Assembly (NCBI GenBank): GCA_004299665.1
Contig: SCQZ01000434.1
Span: 1-6,196, forward strand
Direction: 5' to 3'
DNA from: Jatrophihabitans sp.
GTDB lineage: Bacteria > Actinomycetota > Actinomycetes > Mycobacteriales > Jatrophihabitantaceae
Length of the DNA: 6,196 nt
The notes under the pieces were generated by a model. The model saw nothing but the letters and a program-made list of their open reading frames with translations, was not told the origin of the DNA and ran no database searches. The position numbers were made by a program, and so were the translations under genes. Within the stretch, counting starts at the first letter, position 1; each line of letters starts with the position of its first letter. Of the stretch, positions 1-5,326 are shown piece after piece.

Positions 1-107
1 TCCACGACGACGACCCGCGCCCCGGCCTGCGCGAACCGCCGGCACATCGCCGCCCCGATACCGCTGCCGCCCCCGGTGACGACGGCGAGCCTGCCCTCCA
101 GGTCCAT
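1..107 (-). CDS. SDR-family NAD(P)-dependent oxidoreductase, N-terminal fragment (runs off left edge)
   Basis: Only the first 35 codons and two bases of the next lie in the window, starting at ATG 105-107. The fragment begins MDLEGRLAVVTGGGSGIG, the classical Rossmann start of short-chain dehydrogenases: a beta strand followed by TGxxxGIG at residues 11-18. It continues through an alpha helix (MCRRFAQAGA) into the second strand, VVVV, at residues 32-35. The next codon begins GA, so it is Asp or Glu; an acidic residue here usually favours NAD(H) over NADP(H). The start lies 3 nt after the stop of the LLM-class gene and has only a weak Shine-Dalgarno, which suggests translational coupling. The family uses a Ser-Tyr-Lys triad to interconvert alcohols and ketones, but that part is outside the window and substrate is unknown. 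By context it may be a hydroxyacyl/ketoacyl dehydrogenase; an LvaD-like ketoacyl-CoA reductase is one possibility. Confidence 0.9.
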   Translation of the reverse strand, partial: MDLEGRLAVVTGGGSGIGAAMCRRFAQAGARVVVV

Positions 108-110
108 CGG

Positions 111-1079
111 CTACCGCCCCGGCCCCAGGCGCCGCACGATCTCACGGACCGCCTCCGGCGAGGAGAACTCCGGCGTCGGCAGCAGCGCGATCACCGGCGT
201 GCGGACGCCCGCGTCGGCGTACGCGCGGACCTGGTCGCGGCAACTCTCCGGCGTCCCGTGCAGCACGAGCGCGTCGACGACCTCGTCCGGGATCGCCGCC
301 GCCGCGCCGCCCCGGTCCCCCGCCGCCCACCGCTCGTGCATCGCCGCGAGCGCGGGCCCGCGCCCGAGCCAGTCGTGGAACGCCGCATAGGCCGGGACGG
401 TCAGGTAGGTCGAGATCAGCACCCGGCCGAGGCTGCGGGCGTAGTTCGGCTCGTCCGTGGGGCAGACGAAGATCCGGGCCACGACGTCGGCCGCGGCGTT
501 GTCGACAGCCGCCACGCAGCGCGGGACGTCCGTCGCGGCGAGCCAGTTCAGGATCGCGCCGTCGGCCTCGCGCCCTGCCAGGCGCAGCATCCGGGGCCGC
601 AACGCGGCGAGCAGTACCGGTGGCGGTTGCTCCGGTGCGCTGTCGAGCTTGAAGCGCGAGACGGTGAACGTGTCGAACGCGCCGTCGACCCGCTCCCCCG
701 CGAGCGCACGCCTGACGAACCGCAGCACGTCGCGGGCGCGCCGGTACGGCTCGTCGTACGCGATGCCGTTCCAGCCGCGCACGATCACCGGACTGGAGGT
801 GCCCAGCCCCAACACGAACCGGCCGGGCGCCGCCGCCGCCAGCGACGCCGCCGACATCGCGATGAGGGCCGGGCCGCGCGTGTAGACCGGGACGATCGCG
901 GTCCCCAGCCGCAGGCTCTGGTCCCACGCGGCGGCCAGCGCCAGCGGCGTGAACGCGTCGGTGCCGTTCGTCTCGGCGGACCAGGCGTCGGTGTAGCCGA
1001 ACGAGGGCAGCTCCCGGATCAGCCCCGCGTGCGCCGGCAGTGCGGTGCCGGTCAGCGGGATCGTCAGGCCCCAGCCCAT
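111..1079 (-). CDS. LLM-class probable F420-dependent oxidoreductase
   Basis: A 322-residue protein of the luciferase-like monooxygenase fold (TIM barrel), the family that includes F420-dependent reductases and dehydrogenases. Start is ATG 1077-1079 (MGWGLTIPLTG, a typical first beta strand). Family landmarks in order: Glu36 in SAETNGTDAFTPL; LGTAIVPVYTRGPALIA at about 59-74; GRFVLGLGTSSPVIVRGWNG at 86-105; AALRPRMLRLAGREADGAIL at 158-177, the helix and strand near the cofactor phosphate site; and a C-terminal GTPESCRDQVRAYADAGV segment at 275-292. This pattern resembles mycobacterial Rv3520c-like proteins. F420 rather than FMN use is inferred from subfamily and phylum, not from a proven residue. 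The start shares one base with the acyl-CoA dehydrogenase stop (TGATG at 1077-1081) and has no strong Shine-Dalgarno, so translation is probably coupled. An open frame continues far upstream but overlaps the dehydrogenase and is not coding. Substrate unknown; position suggests an acyl-CoA or its carbonyl derivative. Confidence 0.9.
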   Translation of the reverse strand: MGWGLTIPLTGTALPAHAGLIRELPSFGYTDAWSAETNGTDAFTPLALAAAWDQSLRLGTAIVPVYTRGPALIAMSAASLAAAAPGRFVLGLGTSSPVIVRGWNGIAYDEPYRRARDVLRFVRRALAGERVDGAFDTFTVSRFKLDSAPEQPPPVLLAALRPRMLRLAGREADGAILNWLAATDVPRCVAAVDNAAADVVARIFVCPTDEPNYARSLGRVLISTYLTVPAYAAFHDWLGRGPALAAMHERWAAGDRGGAAAAIPDEVVDALVLHGTPESCRDQVRAYADAGVRTPVIALLPTPEFSSPEAVREIVRRLGPGR

Positions 1080-2335
1080 CAGCCGCGACCGCCCCGCGCC
1101 AACTCCATCCGCGCGATCGTGCGCAGGTGCACCTCGTCCGGGCCGTCGGCCAGGTGCAGGGTGCGCAACTGCGCCCACGCCTGCGCCAACGGGGTGTCCC
1201 CGGAGACACCGGCCGCGCCGTGCACCTGGATGGCCCGGTCCAGGACGAAGCTCGCGGCCCGCGGGGCAGCGACCTTGATCGCCGCGATCTCGGTACGCGC
1301 CGCGCGGGCGCCGACGTCGTCGATCAGCCACGCGGCCTTGAGTACCAGCAACCGCGCCTGCTCGATCGCCAGCCGCGACTCGGCGATCCACTCCTGCACC
1401 ACACCCTGCCCCGCGATCGGCGAGCCGAACGCCGAACGCGACGCCGCGCGGGCGCACATCAACTCCAGCGCCCGCTCCGCCATGCCGATGCAGCGCATGC
1501 AGTGATGGATGCGGCCGGGACCGAGGCGGGCCTGCGCCATCGCGAACCCGCCACCGCGCGGGCCGAGCAGGTTCGACGCCGGCACCCGGACCCCGTCGAA
1601 ATCGATCACGCCGTGCCCGCCGTGCGGGCCGTCGTCGTAGCCGAACACGGTGGTGGACCGCTCGACGCGCACACCCGGCGTGTCGAGCGGGACCAGGATC
1701 ATCGAGTGCCGCCGGTGGCGGGCCGCGTCCGGGTCCGAGACCCCCATCACGATCGCGAGCCGGCACTCCGGGCGCATCGCGCCCGTCGACCACCACTTGC
1801 GGCCGTCGAGGACGTACCCGTCCCCGTCCTCGCGGATCGTCAACCGGATGTTGGTCGCGTCCGAGGACGCCACCGCGGGCTCGGTCATCGAGAAGCAGGA
1901 CCGGATCTCGCCGCGCAGCAGCGGCTGCAGCCACTGCTCGTCCTGCTCGGCCGTGGCGAACATCGCCAGCAGCTCCATGTTCCCGGTGTCCGGGGCCGCG
2001 CAGTTCATCGCCTCCGGGGCGATCGCCGGCGAGCGGCCGGACAGCTCGGCGATCGGCGCGTAGTCCAGCACCGACAGGCCCGGGCCGTAGCGCGGGTCGC
2101 CACGGCGCTGCTCGCGCACGCTCTCCGGCGGCAGGAACAGGTTCCACAGCCCCCGGGCCCGCGCCGCGTCCTTGATGCCGGCCAGCACCGGTGGCGTGCG
2201 GAACGGCGTACCGGCCGCCCGGTCGGCCGCCGCCTGCTCCTCGAAGGCGTGTTCGGCCGGATAGACGTGGTCGTCGAGGAAGCCGCGCACCTGCTGCTGC
2301 AACTGCTCGCTGCGCTCGCTGTACCGGAAGTCCAC
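1079..2335 (-). CDS. Acyl-CoA dehydrogenase, ACAD10/ACAD11 (LvaC-like) type
   Basis: A full-length 418-residue FAD acyl-CoA dehydrogenase. It starts at GTG 2333-2335, chosen because AGGAGG sits 4 nt upstream and the next residues (DFRYSERSEQLQQQV) are the usual N-terminal helix. Landmarks: RGLWNLFLPPES at 61-72; NCAAPDTGNMELL at 111-123; the flavin-site motif CFSMTEPAVASSDATNI at 147-163; KWWSTGA at 180-186; RLGPGRIHHCMRCIGMAERA at 270-289; WIAESRLAIEQARLL at 316-330; IQVHGAAGVSGDTPLA at 369-384; LADGPDEVH at 395-403. These are hallmarks of the ACAD10/11 subfamily. The catalytic-base position (Glu376 in human MCAD) appears to be Asp397. In ACAD10/11 and P. putida LvaC, this domain acts after a kinase domain to remove phosphate from 4-phosphoacyl-CoA and yield an enoyl-CoA. 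The kinase gene lies 8 nt upstream here, in the same order as the animal fusion. Family certain; 4-phosphoacyl-CoA substrate inferred. Confidence 0.95.
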   Translation of the reverse strand: MDFRYSERSEQLQQQVRGFLDDHVYPAEHAFEEQAAADRAAGTPFRTPPVLAGIKDAARARGLWNLFLPPESVREQRRGDPRYGPGLSVLDYAPIAELSGRSPAIAPEAMNCAAPDTGNMELLAMFATAEQDEQWLQPLLRGEIRSCFSMTEPAVASSDATNIRLTIREDGDGYVLDGRKWWSTGAMRPECRLAIVMGVSDPDAARHRRHSMILVPLDTPGVRVERSTTVFGYDDGPHGGHGVIDFDGVRVPASNLLGPRGGGFAMAQARLGPGRIHHCMRCIGMAERALELMCARAASRSAFGSPIAGQGVVQEWIAESRLAIEQARLLVLKAAWLIDDVGARAARTEIAAIKVAAPRAASFVLDRAIQVHGAAGVSGDTPLAQAWAQLRTLHLADGPDEVHLRTIARMELARGGRG

Positions 2336-2339
2336 GGTT

Positions 2340-2345
2340 CCTCCT
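2340..2345 (-). promoter_or_regulatory. Shine-Dalgarno AGGAGG of the acyl-CoA dehydrogenase gene
   Basis: A perfect AGGAGG lies 4 nt before GTG 2335 and overlaps the TAG stop of the phosphotransferase gene (2344-2346). It decides the GTG start of the dehydrogenase over longer in-frame extensions that would run into the upstream gene. Confidence 0.85.
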
Positions 2346-3366
2346 ACTGGTCGTGCAGGGATGCGAGGGCGGCCCGCAACAGTGTCGGCACGGCCGGCCC
2401 GAAGTGGTCGAACCCGGGGCCGACGGTCTTGCCCTGCAGGTAGCGGTGGTGGATGCCCTCCGCGACCACGGCCAGCTTGAAGTAGCCGAAGCCGACGTAC
2501 CAGTCCAGGCGCGACAGGTCGCGGGCCGATCCGGCCGCGTACCGGGCCACCATCTGCTCGGGCGTCAGGAAACCGGACGCGGGGTCCATGTGCGGCATCA
2601 CGAACTCGCCCTGCGTCGACAGCGTCTGGTAGACGACCAGCAAACCGACGTCGGTCAGCGGGTCCCCCAGGGTTGCCATCTCCCAGTCGACCACCGCGGC
2701 GATCCGGGACAGGTCCGGCGTGTACATGACGTTCGTGAGCCGGTAGTCGCCGTGGACGATCGCCGGCGCCGCCTGCTCGGGCAGCCGGGCCCCGAGCCGC
2801 TGCACGACCCGGTCGAGCTCGGCCAGCGGCCGGGTCTCGGACGCCTGCCACTGCTGGTGCCAGCGCCGCACCTGCCGGGCCAAGAACCCCTCCGGACGCC
2901 CGAACTGTGCCAGCCCCACCGGCGCCGGGTCGACGGCGTGCAGCGCCACCAGGGTGTCCGTCAGTTGCTCGCAGGCGCGCCCGGCGCCGGACGGGTCCAA
3001 CCGCGCGAGGGCGCCCGGCCGGTCCAGCACGACGCCGTCCACGAACCCCATCAGGTAGAACGGCGCGCCCAGCACGTCCGGGTCGTCGCACAGCGCGACC
3101 GCGTGCGGCACCGGCACCGCCGTGCCGTCCAGCGCGTTGATCACCGTGTACTCCCGCACCATGTCGTGCGCGGTCGGCAGCACGTGCGCCAGCGGCGGGC
3201 GGCGCAGCGCCCAGGTGGTCGTCCCGTCCGTGATGCGGTAGGTCAGATTGGACTTGCCGCCCGCGATCACCTCGCCGGACAGCTCGCCCCTCCGTGCGCC
3301 GGGCAGTTCCCGGTCCAGCCACGCCGCCAGCGCGGCCAGTTCCACCCCGGGCAGGTCGCCGGTCAC
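2344..3366 (-). CDS. APH-fold phosphotransferase of the acyl-CoA-dehydrogenase-linked (LvaA / ACAD10-11 N-domain) type
   Basis: A 340-residue kinase-like protein of the aminoglycoside phosphotransferase fold. N-lobe: AGGKSNLTYRI at 35-45 is the nucleotide-loop equivalent, followed by WALRRPP at 52-58, and REYTVINAL at 71-79 on the alpha-C equivalent. C-lobe: catalytic loop HGDYRLTNVMY at 205-215 (Asp207 probable base, Asn212 metal ligand), then VVDWEMATLGDPLTD at 225-239 with Asp227 as the DFG-like metal ligand. All key residues are present, so it should be active. The GGxSNLTY and DWEMATLGDP motifs mark the acyl-CoA-dehydrogenase-linked branch, not antibiotic resistance. In P. putida LvaA (with LvaB) and human ACAD10/11, this domain phosphorylates the 4-hydroxyl of a hydroxyacyl-CoA. 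Start GTG 3364-3366 has AAGGA 6 nt upstream. It lies 25 nt after the flavoprotein gene and 8 nt before the dehydrogenase. The physiological substrate is inferred, not shown. Confidence 0.93.
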   Translation of the reverse strand: MTGDLPGVELAALAAWLDRELPGARRGELSGEVIAGGKSNLTYRITDGTTTWALRRPPLAHVLPTAHDMVREYTVINALDGTAVPVPHAVALCDDPDVLGAPFYLMGFVDGVVLDRPGALARLDPSGAGRACEQLTDTLVALHAVDPAPVGLAQFGRPEGFLARQVRRWHQQWQASETRPLAELDRVVQRLGARLPEQAAPAIVHGDYRLTNVMYTPDLSRIAAVVDWEMATLGDPLTDVGLLVVYQTLSTQGEFVMPHMDPASGFLTPEQMVARYAAGSARDLSRLDWYVGFGYFKLAVVAEGIHHRYLQGKTVGPGFDHFGPAVPTLLRAALASLHDQ

Positions 3367-3372
3367 CGTCTG

Positions 3373-3377
3373 TCCTT
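3373..3377 (-). promoter_or_regulatory. Shine-Dalgarno AAGGA of the phosphotransferase gene
   Basis: AAGGA lies in the 25-nt gap after the flavoprotein stop, 6 nt before GTG 3364-3366. It supports that GTG as the start. Confidence 0.7.
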
Positions 3378-3391
3378 CCCGCTCGCCACGG

Positions 3392-4543
3392 TCAGTGTTC
3401 GGCCGACACGGACATGCCCTCGCGGGCCGGCGACAGGTCCGCAGGCTCCAGCCCGCGGGCCAGCAGGTCCGGGTCGACGTCGCGCCCCTCCAGCAGCGCC
3501 GCGCCGGTCCGGGACAGTGCCGGCGCGATCTGCATGCCGTAGCCGCCCTGGGCCGCGTACCAGAAGAATCCCTCCGCGCGGGGGTCCCAGCCCACGACCG
3601 GGTTGCCGTCCGGCACGAAGTTGCGCAGCCCGGCCCAGGGCGAGCGGATGCTGCGCGCCCCGAGGATCGTCGCGGCGTTGATCTCCTCCAGCGCCCGGGC
3701 GATCTGCACCTCGTCCGGCTTGGCGTCGCAGGGTTCCAGCAGGGTCTGCTCGGCCGGTGAGCAGGCCAGCAGGTCGCCCTGCGGCATGACGTACCAGGTG
3801 CTGGTGACGGTGCCGGTCAGCGGCAGCCCGCGGACCGGCAGGCCCGCGGGTGGCGCGACCAGGAACGCCGTGCGGCGCAGCGGGCGGATGCCGACGGGCG
3901 TCGCACCGGCCGCCCGCGCGACCTCGTCGACCCACGACCCGGCCGCGTCGACCAGGACCTGCGCCTCGTACCGCGTCCCCGCCGCGTCCGTCACCTGCCA
4001 CCGGCCGTCGCGGCGCTCGGCAGCGACCAGCCGCGCCGAGAGGCGCACCTCGCCACCGCGACGGCGCAACCCCCGCACGTATCCCTGGTGCAGGGCATGC
4101 ACGTCGATCTCGGTCGCCCCCGGTTCGAACAGCCCCAGCTCGGGGTACCCCGGGCGCAGCAGCGGGTTGATCCGCACCGCCTCCGCGGGCGTGACCAGGC
4201 GCGCATCGGGGACGACCGGCCGAACCTCGTCGTAGAGCCTGCGGATCTGGTCGGCCTCGCCCGCGCCGGCCAGCCACAGCATGCCGAGCGGGGACAGCAG
4301 CGGTCCGTCCATCACGTCCGGCGGGTGCTCGAAGGCCGCGCGGCTGCCGCTCGTCAGCGCGCGGATCGCCGGGCTGCCGTAGGTCTCCAGGAAGGTCGCC
4401 ATGGAGCGTCCGGAGGTGTGGTAGGCGAGCGCTGCCTCCATCTCGATCAGCGCGACCGAGCGCGTGCGGGCGATCTCGTACGCGATCGAGACGCCCGAGA
4501 TGCCGCCGCCGACCACCAGCACGTCGAAGCGCTGCGTCCCCAC
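3392..4543 (-). CDS. FAD-dependent oxidoreductase of the DAO family, D-arginine-dehydrogenase (DauA)-like
   Basis: A 383-residue flavoprotein of the D-amino acid oxidase/dehydrogenase family, which oxidises amino or imino acids to imino/keto products. FAD site: VLVVGGGISG at 8-17 (GxGxxG) and acidic Glu34 ending strand 2 (VALIEME). HTSGRSMATFLETYG at 42-56, LHQGYVRGLRRRGGEV at 151-166, the WAGLRNFVPDGNPVVG strand at 303-318 and FFWYAAQGGYGMQIAPALS at 326-344 match Pseudomonas aeruginosa DauA closely over the whole length. Counterparts of DauA Tyr53, Arg222, Tyr249 and Arg305 are kept (Tyr55, Arg223/224, Tyr251, Arg307), but those of His48, Glu87 and Glu246 are Thr50, Met88 and Ser248, so arginine is an unlikely substrate. 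The DauA alignment is from memory. Start GTG 4541-4543 is preferred because GGAGGAG lies 5 nt upstream; ATG 4562-4564 would add seven residues. No signal peptide is seen. It lies 39 nt after the transporter gene and 25 nt before the kinase gene. Confidence 0.9.
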   Translation of the reverse strand: MGTQRFDVLVVGGGISGVSIAYEIARTRSVALIEMEAALAYHTSGRSMATFLETYGSPAIRALTSGSRAAFEHPPDVMDGPLLSPLGMLWLAGAGEADQIRRLYDEVRPVVPDARLVTPAEAVRINPLLRPGYPELGLFEPGATEIDVHALHQGYVRGLRRRGGEVRLSARLVAAERRDGRWQVTDAAGTRYEAQVLVDAAGSWVDEVARAAGATPVGIRPLRRTAFLVAPPAGLPVRGLPLTGTVTSTWYVMPQGDLLACSPAEQTLLEPCDAKPDEVQIARALEEINAATILGARSIRSPWAGLRNFVPDGNPVVGWDPRAEGFFWYAAQGGYGMQIAPALSRTGAALLEGRDVDPDLLARGLEPADLSPAREGMSVSAEH

Positions 4544-4556
4544 CGGAGCTCCTCCG
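4544..4556 (-). other. Possible small hairpin covering the ribosome-binding site
   Basis: On the transcribed (minus) strand the sequence reads CGGAG-GAG-CTCCG: a 5-bp GC-rich stem with a 3-nt loop ending directly before the GTG start. It would pair most of the Shine-Dalgarno. The short stem and GC-rich background mean this could be chance. Confidence 0.3.
4549..4555 (-). promoter_or_regulatory. Shine-Dalgarno GGAGGAG of the FAD oxidoreductase gene
   Basis: GGAGGAG lies 5 nt before GTG 4541-4543 and favours that start over in-frame ATG 4562-4564, whose own upstream sequence (GGAG with a 3-nt spacer) is poorer. The same bases take part in a possible 5-bp hairpin (4544-4556). Confidence 0.7.
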
Positions 4557-4582
4557 TTCCGCATCCGCTCCGATCATGCCGC

Positions 4583-5326
4583 TCATGCCGCGACCCCGGC
4601 GGCGAAGGCGTGCCCGATGCCGAAGGTCACGGCGGCGGCCAGGACGCCCAGCACCAGCTGGCGGGTGCCGGCGAACAGCCAGCCACGGCTGGTGAACCGC
4701 GAGCTCAGCGCCCCCGCGGCGAACAGCGCGAGCACGGCGATGACCGCCGATGCCACCAACGAGTGCGCGCCGAACAGGTACGGCACCAGGGGCAGGATCG
4801 CCCCGACGGTGAACGACAGCAACGAGGAGACCGCCGCGGTCCACGGGCTGGGCAGCTGGTGCGGGTCGACGCCGAGCTCCTCCTGCGCGTGGACCACCAG
4901 CGCCTGGTCCGGGTCGCGCGACAGTTGCTGTGCCACCTGCGCCGCCAGTTCGGGTTCGACGCCGCGCGCGACGTACATCTGCGCCAGCTCGGCGATCTCG
5001 GCGTCGCGATTGTGGATCAGTTCGTGCCGCTCGACCTCGAGCTCGGCGAAGGTCGCCTCGTTCTGGCTCCGGACCGAGATGTACTCGCCCGTCGCCATCG
5101 AGAACGCGCCGCCGACCAGCCCGGCGAGCCCGGCGAGGGAGACGGTGCTGGTGTTGGCGCTCGCGCCTGCCACACCGGCGATGAGGGCGAAGTTGGACAC
5201 CAGCCCATCCATCATCCCGAAGACGGTCGGGCGCAGCCAGCCACCGCTGACATCGCGGTGCTCGTGCCCGACGCCGGCCGGGTCGGCAGCGGGTGCGTCC
5301 CGCGTGTCAGGCGTCTGTTCGCTCAC
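4583..5326 (-). CDS. VIT1/CCC1-family Fe(II)/Mn(II) transporter
   Basis: A 247-residue membrane protein of the VIT1/CCC1 family, which moves Fe(II) or Mn(II) out of the cytosol. Residues 1-29 are a hydrophilic leader with HEHRD. Segment 1 (about 30-55) holds FGMMDGLVSNFALIAGVAGA with Asp40; segment 2 (63-83) holds GGAFSMATGEYIS with Met77 and Glu81, at the metal-path positions known from the plant transporter. Residues 88-157 form the cytoplasmic helical domain rich in acidic residues (Glu90, 95, 97, 99, 102 and more), with ELEVERHELIHN as the metal-binding helix. Three further segments follow at about 161-184, 187-209 and 219-246. Length and layout fit a complete bacterial member. Start GTG 5324-5326 gives the conventional N-terminus and overlaps the end of lgt by 20 nt; the GGAGG at 5339-5343 is a somewhat distant 12 nt away. 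An upstream in-frame ATG at 5476 would force a long Pro/Arg-rich extension inside lgt and is unlikely. Which metal it carries cannot be told. Confidence 0.93.
   Translation of the reverse strand: MSEQTPDTRDAPAADPAGVGHEHRDVSGGWLRPTVFGMMDGLVSNFALIAGVAGASANTSTVSLAGLAGLVGGAFSMATGEYISVRSQNEATFAELEVERHELIHNRDAEIAELAQMYVARGVEPELAAQVAQQLSRDPDQALVVHAQEELGVDPHQLPSPWTAAVSSLLSFTVGAILPLVPYLFGAHSLVASAVIAVLALFAAGALSSRFTSRGWLFAGTRQLVLGVLAAAVTFGIGHAFAAGVAA

Larger units (their letters stand above)
1..5326 (-). other. Probable polycistronic run (transporter, flavoprotein, kinase, ACAD, LLM, SDR)
   Basis: All genes point the same way with junctions of 39 nt or less, two touching or overlapping (lgt/transporter by 20 nt, ACAD/LLM by 1 nt). 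No stem-loop followed by a T run is seen at any junction, and no junction has room for a full promoter. The kinase-ACAD-LLM-SDR part is the tightest (8 nt, -1 nt, 3 nt) and is the most secure operon. Whether it shares a transcript with lgt is inference. Confidence 0.6.

Noticed and set aside
111..2147. A 678-codon minus-strand frame that would extend the LLM protein by more than 350 residues
   Set aside because: The extension overlaps the ACAD in another frame and reads as Arg/Ala/Gly-rich nonsense; the LLM fold begins exactly at the ATG of TGATG (1077-1081).
1079..3322. A possible in-frame kinase-dehydrogenase fusion (747-codon frame)
   Set aside because: The portion upstream of 2335 is not in the kinase reading frame. 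The kinase has its own stop at 2344-2346 and the ACAD has AGGAGG plus GTG, so they are two separate proteins.
2344..3366. Antibiotic (aminoglycoside) resistance kinase
   Set aside because: The motifs GGxSNLTY and DWEMATLGDP and the ACAD neighbour place it in the acyl-CoA-linked branch; nothing points to aminoglycoside binding.
1040..3681. Long plus-strand open frames opposite the ACAD and kinase genes (1040-2443, 2191-3681)
   Set aside because: Low-complexity Arg/His/Gly/Pro translations without motifs, and no ribosome-binding context; mirror frames of real genes.
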